This document shows, in pieces, positions 11,946 to 22,276 of a stretch of 64,000 bases of DNA. How positions within the stretch are numbered: the first letter of the stretch is position 1; every line of letters starts with the position of its first letter. Source of the stretch: Buddleja alternifolia (taxonomy: Eukaryota; Streptophyta; Magnoliopsida; Lamiales; Scrophulariaceae); the NCBI GenBank assembly GCA_019426215.1, contig CM033396.1, forward strand, positions 25,993,101 through 26,057,100. The letters run 5' to 3'. The notes below the pieces were generated by a model. That model made no database searches. It was given only the letters and a program-made list of their open reading frames with translations, and was not told the origin of the DNA. A program made the translations under genes and the position numbers.

Positions 11946-12738
11946 AAAATAGACTTGGTAGTGGGATCATAAAACTTGTAACCCTGGATCTCTCAGAGTA
12001 TCCAATAAAGTAACAACTGACAGTTCTGGAGTCCAGTTTCTTTTCATTTGGCCTGTAGGGCCTTGCCTCAGCTGGACATCCCCAAATGTGCAAGTGCTTT
12101 AAACTAGGCTTCTTGCCTGTCCAAAGCTCATAAGGGGTCTTTGCAGTTGCCTCAGTTAGCACTCGATTGAGTATATGCACTGCGGTCTTTAGAGCTTCTC
12201 CCCAGAGTGATTGAAGTAAGGTAGAATGACTGATCATACTCCTCACCATGTCCTTAAGAGTTCTGTTTCGTCTCTCAGCAACACCATTCATGGTCGGAGA
12301 CCCTGGCATAGTGTACTGTGGAACGATACCGCATTCCTCTAGGAATTTCGCAAATGGACCTGGACGTTGTTCACCTGAACCGTCATATCTACCATAGTAT
12401 TCACCACCACGGTCAGATCTAACGCTTTTGATTCTTTTGCTAAGTTGATTTTCAACTTCAGCTTTGTAATTTTTGAACACATCCAATGATTGCGATTTTT
12501 CATGAATGAGATAAAGATAGCCATATCTTGAATAGTCGTCTATGAGCGTGATGAAATATTGTTGACCATTCCAAGAAGCCGAAGGGAATGGTCCACAAAT
12601 ATTCGTGTGAACAAGTTCTAAGACCTCTATTTTCCTGTTGGCATCAAATCTCCTAACATTTGTTTGTTTCCCCTTGATACAGTTAACACATGCATCAAAA
12701 TCATTGAAATTAAGGGGATCGAGAATACCATCGGACAC
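11689..12738 (-). pseudogene. Copia-A integrase segment
   Basis: Contains the second half of the zinc-binding HHCC region ([10 protein letters not shown]), the integrase core with RSDRGGEY and the [10 protein letters not shown] region, and the conserved [11 protein letters not shown] stretch. The first catalytic aspartate of the D-D-E triad is replaced: the usual H-T-D-I-C-G-P reads H-T-N-I-C-G-P (codon AAT at 12601-12603, minus). Upstream in the same frame the HHCC motif LWHK-LGH is cut by a TGA near 12774. This copy should be integrase-dead. Confidence 0.87.
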
Positions 12739-12828
12739 AAGTCTCTCTATTATCCTTTTGGAGATATGACCTAATCACTTGTGCCACAACGAAGCTGAAT
12801 TCTCGCCAGTTAATTTTCGCTTAACACC

Positions 12829-14205
12829 TTAAGTACTAACATGCAAGGACTCATCCAATGAGGCAATAGTATCTAACAAGTATAGATTATCATAAACCGA
12901 CAAGGAACCAGATCCAACCAGTTTTGAATTATGAAAAAGATCAAATTTTCTATTTCCAAAAGAACAAGAATAACCGAATTTGTCTAATGCAGAAATAGAA
13001 ATTAAATTTCGTCTAAAAGACGGTACAACGAAAGTCTCAGTCCAATCCAAATAAAATCCAGTTCTAAGTAATAATCTAAAATGTCCTATTGCCTCTACTT
13101 CAGTCGTCTCGCCATCGCCAACATAGATGTGTCTTTCACCATCACTTGGCTTTTGGCAGCTCAGGGAACCCTGCATGGACACACTGATGTGAGTTGTTGC
13201 ACCTGAATCTATCCACCAAGTGTGTCCAGGTACCGAAGTTAAATTAACCTCAGAACAAACCAAACTAAGAAGCATACCTTTCTTAGCACGCCAAGCGTGG
13301 TAGTTGATGCAATGCTTCTTTATATGACCGGGAGCCTTACAGAAGTAACAACCATCCTGAGTTTGTTCCTTTTGCTGTTTCTTCTGTGGTACTTTATCCG
13401 CAGTGTCCTTATCCTTCTTTCTTTTGTTGCTTTTCCTTTTGTCCTTAAAGGTGTTGGCTATATGAGCACTTTCAGTTTTCTCTTGCTTCAACCTTTTCCC
13501 TTCTTGGACACAGTGAAAGATGAGCTCATTAAAGGACCATGAGTCCTTTTGACAGTTGTAGCTCACCTTAAACTGACTGAACTGTGCCGGAAGAGAAATT
13601 AAAACCAGATGCACTAACAAGTCCTCAGACAAATCTAACTTGAGTGCTTTAAGTTTTGAAGCAAGATGAGACATCTCCATGATGTACTCCCTTAAGTTCC
13701 CAGTGCCCTTATACCTCATAGAGATAAGATTTGCCAAGAGTGTACTAGTTTCAGCCTTTTCATTCTTAGCAAACCTTTTCTCGAGGTCATCAAGGAACTC
13801 CTTTGCCGTATTCACCTTTTCAGACATAGTGCCCCTGAATGTTTTTGGGATGGCACGCTTTATGATCATAAGACTTATGCGATTGGACTTCTCCCACTTT
13901 TCCATCTCCCTCTTAGCATCAGAGGTACTCTCAGCAGTGACATCAGCAGGTTTAGGAAGTCTCAACGCAAGGTTTATATCCATGACTCCGAGAGTGATCA
14001 ACAAACTCTCTTGCCATGCCTTAAAATTCGTGCCATTCAACATAGGTATGGAATTTATACTAGCAGAGATATTTGCTGCGGAACCAGAAACTGAACAAAG
14101 AACATACAAACAATAAAAAAAACTCACATAAGTACCGAAACATAAACATATAATATTAAATAAAGGCAAAACCCCATCACAAGATACCGGGCACAATACT
14201 AACAT
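12829..14205 (-). pseudogene. Copia-A gag and protease segment
   Basis: The frame begins with about 45 hydrophobic codons that are probably leader; the Gag body starts near LNGTNFKAW. Next come a helical Gag region, a basic lysine-rich stretch, a CCHC zinc knuckle (CYFCKAPGHIKKHC) and the aspartic protease with an intact WWIDSGATTH motif. The frame ends in a TAA at 12829-12831, after which integrase continues in the same frame. Gag forms the virus-like particle and binds RNA; the protease would cleave the polyprotein. Start codon choice is uncertain. Confidence 0.85.
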
Positions 14206-15309
14206 TTAGTCTTTGGACAGAAATATTAATTTGTAAGTGGTATTCTTGGCGTAGTAACCAAATATTGACGATAAGTTATGTCAAACAATTGATCTTCCTT
14301 TTGGGCCGATCCATTGTTCACATGTAAACCGAATAATCGCCACATATTTATTACCACAAGTACATATGTAACCCAATTAAGCAATGATCTTCCTTTGGGC
14401 CGATCAAATACTTGCATGGATTACACACACAAAACCTTTTAACATCCAAAATCGAGTTAATCTCCACATGAGAGGTTACTTTGGCAACATCTTGTTTCAA
14501 TTAAATCAATTTCAAATGTTATACATTTCAAAAGAGACAATTGAACCAATATTTGAATCCAAATTTCTTTATACCATAACAGCAAACACCAATTATGCTA
14601 TATATGACAGAAGGTGTTATGAAAAAACTATCAATCATCATGCATCCTTTAATATAAAACTTATATACATTTGTATATGTATAATATATTCAGAAAACCA
14701 AAACAAAATTATCGTGTAAACTTCAAAAGAAAAACAAGAATCCTAAATTCATTTATCCACTATCTGCCGAACACACCAGCAAGACATCATATTTATATTC
14801 TTAATTTTATACAACTACCAGCCATATCTCTTCATGGTAATTAAGACAGAATGTTAGGAAAGAAAATATGACTTTATCACCATGAGTGCAACTTAATATG
14901 ACAAAATAAAATAAAATAAAATTGGAAGACCCAATTCACCCAATCTTACATCAACATATATAAATATATCATACATATATGCATAGGCGGTTTAAAGATG
15001 ACACTCATTGCACAGAGCAAGAAAAGGAAACTTTCCCATAATAATTCTTGATTTTACGAATTATATCCATCTGAATTCAATTTGCGCCATGGTATTTCGG
15101 CGATTCATCGGAAAGGTTAATTTCAATACACCAAAACTTTGATGAAACATAAATTTCAGAATATGCTTGATATTTTCGGCTATAGAGAACAAAATTTTCC
15201 AACTCACCAAGGTTTCGTCAAAGAAAAAAACAAACGCAGCGGAACTAATTTCTTAATTCTAACGGAAAAACACAAACTTAATCGGAAAATCATGAGTTCT
15301 TTCATCAGG
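14206..15309 (-). other. Copia-A 5' leader
   Basis: About 1.1 kb between the primer binding site and gag, unusually long for a copia leader. It is AT-rich with no supported frame; open frames on either strand (for example 14384-14719, plus) lack motifs. Confidence 0.55.
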
Positions 15310-15321
15310 GCTCCGATACCA
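15310..15321 (-). promoter_or_regulatory. Primer binding site of Copia-A (tRNA-Met)
   Basis: Minus-strand TGGTATCGGAGC lies two bases from the 5' LTR end. It matches the initiator tRNA-Met 3' end at most positions, the usual copia primer. Confidence 0.85.
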
Positions 15322-15323
15322 CT

Positions 15324-15798
15324 TGTTAGAAATTTTATAGCCCCAGATCTTCGAACTTCATGATAATCACGTAATAAACATTAAATCGGAAGCGTACCTG
15401 AATCAGCCATATCATATTAGTTCTTGAATTCTTGAGTTTTCGCGGTTGGTCTTCCAAATCAATACGTAGTCCTTTGAGTTTCTCTGGGAGTCTTTCAATT
15501 CTCTCTGAAGATGGGGAATCAGAAGAATAGAACAATACGTATGATTTGGGGACCACAACCCTTTTATAATAAGTTATTATTCTTATTTCCAATTTAGTCC
15601 ATCATAAAAGTGAAAATAAAATAATTGGCTTTGATACATAATATCCCATAAAATCCCGTACTTTCCTTAATTGCTTTGAAACCCAAAATACCAAATATCT
15701 TAATTGATCACATAATCTTGGTTCAATTAATATGATGACTATTATTACACGACTTTCACATATTGTCCATATATATATATTGGATTCTAAATCCAACA
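15324..15798 (-). repeat. 5' LTR of Copia-A
   Basis: 475 bp, direct partner of 9110-9583, with TG/CA ends. Target duplication GTTGA follows at 15799-15803. It would hold the promoter of the element. Confidence 0.9.
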
Positions 15799-15803
15799 GT
15801 TGA

Positions 15804-16259
15804 CAGCAAATAATGTGGTTTAACACATAAGTATCATTCTTTGCTAAAAGATATAAATGGCCATCTTCTCTGCGTGCTTCATACTTGTGTTTGCTGGAAA
15901 TTGACTTTAGTTTCCTTTGCTGCTTTACATTAAAATTAAATGTGTTGAGATTTCTTTTCTTTGTGCCGAGGTCCAAGTAAATAAAATAACTCCTGGTTTT
16001 GAAAGCGTTAGCTCCTGGGCATGAGCATAAACTAGCCTACAAACAAATTTTCTTTTTTGAGGTTTAGAGGAACGGTTGACATGTTACAATGATGGTCTCC
16101 ACCAAAGCTTTGATTTAATATCAGATATGGTAAATTGATATCATATAGGGTAATGTCTTCTTGACCATTCCAATTCTTTGTTATGAAATTTACTTTTATA
16201 TTTGTTAAAAATGATGGAAATTATTGGTGGATAAGCTAAGGTAAGTTTCCTTGAGAAGG
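15804..16259. other. No gene recognised
   Basis: AT-rich sequence between Copia-A and the hairpin MITE. No supported frames or repeats. Confidence 0.5.
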
Positions 16260-16268
16260 TTAAAAATA

Positions 16269-16493
16269 GGGAAAATTACATTCACACCCCCTCAATAATG
16301 GGATAATTACACAAAACTCCCCTCACTAATTGATAATTACAAATAAACCCCCTCATGGTAAAGATTTTTTACAATTGCACCCCCTCTAAACCTTATAAAT
16401 AGACCCCCTGAGGGGTGTGTTTGTAATTATCAGTTAGTGAGGGGAGATTTGTGTAATTACCCCATTATAAGGGGGTGTGAGTGTAATTTTCCC
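16269..16493. mobile_element. Hairpin MITE, 225 bp, Mutator type
   Basis: Nearly the whole element is one inverted repeat: GGGAAAATTACATTCACACC on the left pairs with the complement of the right end, and the centre pairs across a short loop near 16383-16400. Flanks TTAAAAATA (16260-16268) and TTAAAAAAA (16494-16502) match at 8 of 9 bases, in line with a 9-bp Mutator-type duplication. No coding capacity; a transcript would fold into a long hairpin. Confidence 0.82.
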
Positions 16494-16737
16494 TTAAAAA
16501 AATACTAGGAATAGTCTAAGGAGGATATGTACTGGAGCAAAAATTATATATTTATGATACATTGTTCCGACTTTTACATAATTGATTATCATGTATAGTG
16601 CATATATTATGCAAATACAATCATGTAATAAGTGGAAGCTTTTTGGTTAGTCGTATTTGATTGCATTTATGAGATGTAAGGAAATTTGGCTTGGAATAAG
16701 TTCATGAGAATTATTTTCTATTTATGTAAACTATACA

Positions 16738-17816
16738 GGGTTTTTAACAAATTACCCCCTGTATTAGTTCAAAAACGCTAAAGAACCCCCTGTGTTAAAA
16801 AATATGCGAATCACACCCTCTATTTTATAAAACCCTGCACAAAATCCCCCATCCGTTAGAAATTAACGTAGAGTATGTCTCAAGCGCGGGTTGTGCGTTT
16901 CTGCATGATTTTGGTTGTTTTCTGCTACTAAAGTGAAAGGGAAAATGTCTTGTATACCCCTATTTTGAGTTGTACATGTGGAAGAATTTTAACACTTTGT
17001 TTGACTTTTTTAGCTTGGAAGAAAAAAATATCCCCTTCCTTGAATTGAAATTATTTTGCTAAAATATTAAAAATATCAAAATACGATTTACTAATAAAAT
17101 ACTAAAGAACATAAGAAAAATGTAATACTGCATAAATAAATATCAAAATACTCATTTAAAATAAATAAAAAATCATATTTTCTGCTAATCATTTTTAAAA
17201 TTTGAATTTTTTCCTTCCTATTTTTCATTTTCTTTTATGTTTAATTCCATCTTCTTCCCCAATCTGTCAACTTCCCCACCATTCATGACTACCATATATC
17301 CACCTTCCACAAACACCCATTTCATGAAACTACCAGAGCCCCGTGACCAGCACCATCTCCGACTTTTCCCCATCCCGTGCACCCCATATATGTCGCAACA
17401 GGTAGCCACCCCGCGCCCCCGCAAATTCGATTTCTATCACCACCATTGAAGACACCTCCACCCAAATCGCCACCCCCCCCCCCCCCATTCGCCGCTGAAC
17501 AAAGTACCTTAACATTCCCCTCTCCTCCCCTGAGTTCGCAAACCATAACAACATTCTTCTCTTCTAGAATCCCCACCGTGCCACCCCCCCTCTCTTCCCC
17601 CAATTCGTCACAATCAGAGGTTGGCCGCCATCGCCACCACCTCTCTAGATTTCTTACCGCCATCACCTAGATTGTTAACGGCGTTAACCCCCTCTGACGG
17701 AAATGGCAAGTGAGCTACTCTAAAATTAATAGGGTTTTTTTTTTTTGCATATTAAATTAACACAGATTTTTTTTTAACGTTTTAGAATTAATATGGGATA
17801 ATTTGCAATAAGCCCC
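16738..17816. mobile_element. Non-autonomous MULE, 1079 bp, with GC-rich interior
   Basis: Inverted ends start GGGTTTTTAACAAATTACC (left) and the complement of ...TAATTTGCAATAAGCCCC (right), with recognisable similarity for roughly 130 bp. The perfect 9-mer AACTATACA flanks it (16729-16737 and 17817-17825). The interior contrasts sharply: 17250-17670 is GC- and C-rich (including a C run at about 17468-17484) in an otherwise AT-rich element. This is how MULEs that captured host sequence look, but no host gene can be named and the frames there are proline-rich low complexity with stops. Confidence 0.82.
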
Positions 17817-17825
17817 AACTATACA

Positions 17826-18161
17826 TGAATTAAGAGCTTAATATTATGGAGTTGGTATAACAGGAAAAATGAAACTGAAACAAAGACTCCAATGATATTG
17901 ATGCATGATTTTTTATGCTTAAGAACAAACTTTGGGTAGCCAAAAGATAGAGCAATGTGAAGATGACCTTCTCCTCAAGCCTCATCTTGACTTTATAGAA
18001 TGAAAAAATAATAAATAGTAAGTCAATCAGGATTAGAATAATTTAAAAGACATATTTTCATCATGGGTAAAATTTCGATATGGTGTGTTAATTTTGTTGT
18101 GTTGCTAGTACAATGATTTTTGACTTTTCCTGGTAAGTCAAGTCATGACATAAATTATATA
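17826..18161. other. No gene recognised
   Basis: AT-rich spacer between two repeats. No supported features. Confidence 0.5.
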
Positions 18162-18729
18162 GGCTCTGTTTGGATGTGTTTTTGTTTTATTTTCAACCAT
18201 CATTTTCTAAAATGTATGAGGGAATGAGTTTTTTTATTTTCGTGTGAAAATGTAGGGATGTTTGGTTGTGTTTCTAAAAATTGTTGGAATTGATGATTTG
18301 ATGATGTATGAAAGGATTGAGTTAGTTAAAAGTAATAATTATGTGAATAATATATATAAAATAATAGGTACTAATATATTGATTAAATATATTTATAAGT
18401 AAACGTGTTAAAAATCAACCCCAGAAAAAGCATTAAAAATATTCAAAATGGGTCTTAAAATCTGCACGAGCTTATGAGGGTTAAGATCATGTATTTTATT
18501 CCACAATAGCACCACATTTGTTGTCAAAAATGTGAATTTTATAAGGAGATGTGAGAAAAAGAAAAATATGAGTGTGATTTGATAAAGTGAAAGGTAATTA
18601 TTGGGAAATGTGAAAATAAAAATGAAAATAAGTGTATTTTCAATTGAAAATGGTGTAAAGTATGTATTTTCATTTTCAAATGAGATCGAAAATGAAAATA
18701 TGGTTTTGAAAACACAAACAAACATAGCC
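18162..18729. mobile_element. Foldback element with GGCTCTGTTTGG ends, 0.57 kb
   Basis: The left end GGCTCTGTTTGGATGTG and the complement of the right end (…CAAACAAACATAGCC) form imperfect inverted repeats; the interior also pairs loosely. This terminus type is common among plant DNA-transposon MITEs. Flanks are AT-rich and give no unambiguous target duplication, so the superfamily is not assigned. Open frames inside on both strands are by-products of the repeat. Confidence 0.6.
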
Positions 18730-18791
18730 ATATATTTCCTTAAGAGAATTCATGGATCACACAAATTTCCCTTTTTTATCTTGAATACTCA

Positions 18792-18926
18792 TGTTAGAAT
18801 ATAGAATCTCCACACTCATATTATTAATGATAGGACCATATATATAGAGTACAAGACTTGGGAAATAAGTAAACAATAAACAAGGAAAGAAAAATTAACA
18901 ATCCTAATATAATATAAACTCTAACA
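18792..18926 (-). repeat. 3' LTR of Copia-B, only 135 bp
   Basis: On the plus strand it starts TGTTAGA and ends TCTAACA, perfect short inverted termini. It lies directly after the RNase H C-terminus of the copia fragment in minus orientation; the stop codon TAG of the coding region falls inside the first bases of the LTR (18921-18923). No second LTR is present. Confidence 0.75.
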
Positions 18927-19800
18927 CTCCACTGCAGTTGAAATGGTAGGAACACGAACGTTGTGATTGGTACAAAATTCGACAAAGAGAGATGTTGACA
19001 AGCCATTCGTGAATATGTTTGCAAATTGCTGAGAAGAGGGCACATGTAGCACACGAACCTCACCCAAAGTGACCTTTTCACGCACAAAGTGTAAATCCAA
19101 TTCAACGTGTTTGGTACGTTGGCGTTGAACAGGATTAGAGGAAATATAAACGGAACTGATGTTATCACAATAGACCAGAGTGGCTTCGGGAAGAGGACAA
19201 TGAAGTTCAAGAAGAAGATTGCGAAGCCAAGCAGTTTCAGCGACAAAGTTAGCAACACCAGAATATTCTGCTTCAACACTAGAACCGGAGACGACATGCT
19301 GACGCTTAGAGGACCAAGAAATTAGATTTTCACCAAGAAAGACACAGTAGCCGGAGGTGGAACAACGAGTATTGGGACAGCCAGCCCAATCAGCATCGGA
19401 GTAAGATATAAGCTGATCTGCGCAGGAAAGAGAGTGAGAGAGAGAGAGAGTGCCTTTAAGGTAACGAAGAACACTTTTCAATGCGTGCATGTGATTGTCG
19501 TGGAGAGCATGCATAAAAAGACAAAGCCACTGAACAGCAAAAGAGAGATCAGGGCAAGAGAAAGTGAGATACTGAAGAGCACTGGAAAGAATGCGATAAA
19601 GAGTGGGGTCAGAGAAGGGAGGTGAGGAGGAGAGCTTTGATTGAGCATGAGCAGGTGTGGAAACCGAATTACAGGAGGACATATTTTCATGGGCGAGAAT
19701 TTCACGAGCAAATTTTTCTTGAGATAAGAAGAGGCCTGATAGAGTGCAGGAGACCGAAATGCCTAGAAAAAAAATGAAGGGGACCAAGATCAGATATGGA
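18921..19800 (-). pseudogene. Copia-B fragment: end of RT and RNase H
   Basis: A 5'-truncated copia pol tail. It starts near a degenerate FFLGIS...GLFLSQEKFA stretch (late RT), passes the CPDLSFAVQWL and LKSVLRYLKGT connection, and ends with the RNase H motifs ISYSDADWAG, CSTSGYCVFLG, SSVEAEYSGVA, VYCDNISSVY and RTKHVELDLHFVREKV. These motifs are intact through to the stop inside the LTR. Everything upstream (gag to most of RT, and the 5' LTR) is missing. The upstream border abuts the truncated end of Gypsy-1 near 19800-19870. Confidence 0.85.
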
Positions 19801-20146
19801 GAACTCAAAAGAGAGAAGGGAAGTGAGTTGAGATAGAAGAGTGGTAGATGAGGAAGTGAGAACGAGCTTTTAAGTGTTTCAAAATGGTTACCCACTCAAC
19901 TCCTCTACCCTCGACTTATGTGCATATGTGAATCATCTTAAGGTCAATCTAGTCTAGTTTAGGGTCCCACAAGCAAGGAACAATGTGTATAGTCATTAAA
20001 ATCCACATTGATAGAGAAGACATGGCATGTATTCAAATTAAACACTCTCAATGCATCCAGTGAAGGGTTGAAATTCTATCCAAAAATTTTAAAAAATTGC
20101 ACAAGATTCACATGTAGAGGTACCCCCCCCCCCCCAAACTTAATAT

Positions 20147-20166
20147 GAACATTGTCCCCAATGTTC
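20147..20166 (-). promoter_or_regulatory. Conserved inverted repeat before the 3' LTR region (Gypsy-1)
   Basis: A perfect 8-bp inverted repeat around the loop GGGA (minus strand GAACATTG-GGGA-CAATGTTC), followed in element direction by a G run (plus-strand C run 20123-20135). Gypsy-2 has the same structure with the same loop at 57458-57475. It probably marks a conserved functional element upstream of the polypurine tract. Confidence 0.65.
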
Positions 20167-20288
20167 GAAAAAGAAAAAGGGTAAAGTACACATCACCATA
20201 GGATTGCTGAAAAGCAAACCCGTGTCCATTATGGCAATTAAGTCCAAAAGTGGCAACCACGGAGGTAACCAAGATATCAACACTGAGT

Positions 20289-20626
20289 GGCGCCTAGGTG
20301 CACGCATAATGGAGCCTAGACGCCATTTTACGAAGCAGAATGTGGCCTGTGGTGTTCAGTCAACACCTGGGCGCGAGCGAAGGGACGCTTGGGCGTGGAA
20401 GGTATCGCGCCTAAGCGTGAGTTTTGTGGCGCTCAGGCACCATGATGCGAAGTGAATTGGACTTCTGAGCTTCCACGGCGCCTAAGCGTGGGATTCTAGC
20501 TCCGGGGCGTGTTCTGGATCAGCGCCCAGGCATGAGGGAGATGGCGCCTGGGTGTGGATCTGCGAACCGAAAAGCCAACTGAGGGTAATCGGTGCCTAGG
20601 CGCGATATACGCGGTGCCCAGGCTTG
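20289..20626. repeat. Palindrome array A (Gypsy-1, after integrase)
   Basis: Twelve degenerate copies of the 14-bp palindrome GGCGCCTAGGCGCC start at 20289, 20311, 20362, 20384, 20406, 20428, 20477, 20499, 20521, 20543, 20591 and 20613. Spacing is 22 bp within groups of 2, 4, 4 and 2, and 48-51 bp between groups. Differences from the core are mostly C/T and G/A changes at CpG positions. Group linkers tend to carry TRCGAAGC-like sequence on the plus strand. The array lies in non-coding sequence between integrase and the end of the element. Confidence 0.85.
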
Positions 20627-20885
20627 AGTTTTGAGGCGTTGAAATTGAAGTTCGTTTCCTGCAAAAATAAATAAAGAAAACAAACAACACAGCGATTAAC
20701 ACAAACTAAACAAAGACGAAGCACAAGAAAACAAAGCAAACTAAACGAGAAACACAAAAAGACGAGAAGGAAAAGAGAGCTTGGGTTGCCTCCCGAGAAG
20801 CGCTTGTTTATAGTTGATAGCTCGACTATAGATATGGACTCATGGAGGATCCCTGAGAGGGATGGACACTTTGTCCCATGGTCCA

Positions 20886-22271
20886 TCAATCCCCATACAG
20901 TGTTTCAACCGTTGAGCGTTTGTCGTGAAGGTTTGTCCCGGTTGTGAGTTCAATGGCACCCGAGATATATACGCGAGATACAACAAATGGTCCCGACCAT
21001 CTTGACTTGAGCTTCCCAGGAAAAAGTCGAAGGCGAGAGTTGTATAGGAGAACCTTCTCACCCACGTGAAACTCCCGGGGAAGAATGTGCTTGTCATGCC
21101 ACGTTTTTGTTCGTTCCTTGTAAAGTTTGGCATTCTCATAAGCTTGATGGCGCCATTCCTCGAGCTCATGCAATTGGAGCAATGGATTTGTACCTACAAG
21201 TGTAGAGTCAAAATTTAGGAATTTAATAACCCAAAAGGCACGATGCTCAAGCTCAACTGGTAGGTGACATGCTTTTCCAAAAACAGGGCGATAAGGGGAC
21301 ATGCCAATTGGGGTTTTAAACGCGGTCCTATAGGCCCATAAGGCGTCATCTAGCTTAAGAGACCAATCCTTCCAAGATGCATTGACCATTTTTTCAAGAA
21401 TGCGCTTAATCTCCCTATTAGACACCTCCACTTGTCCACTCGTTTGAGGGTGGTAGGGAGTTGAAATCTTATACCTTACCCCATACTTGTTGAATAAGTG
21501 TTCGAATTGCTTGTTGCAAAAATGGGTGCCCCCGTCACTAACGATGGCTCTAGGGGTTCCAAAACGGGTGAAAATCTTTTTCCTTAAAAATCGAGTAACA
21601 ACCGGAGCATCGTTAGTGGGCAAAGCCTCGGCTTCAACCCATTTTGAGACGTAGTCAATCGCAACGAGAATATACTTATTGGAACAAGAACTAGGAAAAG
21701 GTCCCATGAAATCAATACCCCAGACATTAAATAACTCACACTCAAGCATGCTATTCAAGGGCATTTTATGTCTTTTAGAGATATTACCCGTTCGTTGACA
21801 CCCATCACAAGATCGGACATACAAAAATGCATCGTTAGAGAGTGTGGGCCAAAAGAAACCTGATTGAAGCACCTTAGCCACTATTTTAGAAGGCCCAAAA
21901 TGGCCACCTACCGACATGTCATGGCAATGAGCTAAAACCGATGCTATTTCCTCCTCGGGAACACATCTCCGAATGAGACCATCTGCACAAATCTTAAATA
22001 GATATGGTTCATCCCACAAATATTTCTTCACATCAAATAAGAATTTCTTCTTTTGATGATAAGTAATATCCGGAGGAAGAACTCCTTTGACAAGATAATT
22101 TGCAAAATTTGCATACCAAGGAGTTGGGTCATCACATATAGCAAATAAGTGTTCATCGGGAAACTCTTCTCTAATTGGTGTATCATGCAAGTGTTCGGGA
22201 TTAGGGGCTTCTATCCTAGACAAATGATCGGCGACTATGTTCTCTACTCCTTTCTTATCTTTGATTTCGAG
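20886..22271 (-). pseudogene. Gypsy-1 integrase
   Basis: The frame resumes at [20 protein letters not shown] (end of RNase H) after the solo LTR. Next are the HHCC zinc-binding region (about residues 120-175: [12 protein letters not shown] ... CDGCQRTG), the catalytic core with [17 protein letters not shown] and [17 protein letters not shown] (D, D and E all present), and a C-terminal [16 protein letters not shown] motif typical of Athila-like elements. Integrase inserts the cDNA into the genome. The first codons upstream of 22271 belong to the inserted LTR, so they are excluded. The domain itself is uninterrupted to its stop at 20886. Confidence 0.88.
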
Positions 22272-22276
22272 GTCAA

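Larger units (their letters stand above)
9110..15798 (-). mobile_element. Copia-A: complete but decayed Ty1/copia retrotransposon, 6.7 kb
   Basis: Two direct LTRs (9110-9583 and 15324-15798) bound the element, and the perfect 5-bp target duplication GTTGA lies at 9105-9109 and 15799-15803. Read on the minus strand the order is 5' LTR, tRNA-Met primer site, leader, gag, protease, integrase, RT, RNase H, polypurine tract, 3' LTR, which is copia order. The LTRs differ at roughly 15-20 positions by eye (about 96%), so the insertion is old compared with Copia-C. The polyprotein frame is broken by several stops and at least two frameshifts, so this copy cannot make a working polyprotein. Confidence 0.92.

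Noticed and set aside
13297..14116. Open frames on the plus strand across Copia-A gag
   Set aside because: Antisense shadows of gag; no motifs.
17237..17670. Proline- and glycine-rich open frames on both strands
   Set aside because: They come from the C-rich interior of a MULE; all frames are open because of composition and none has a motif.
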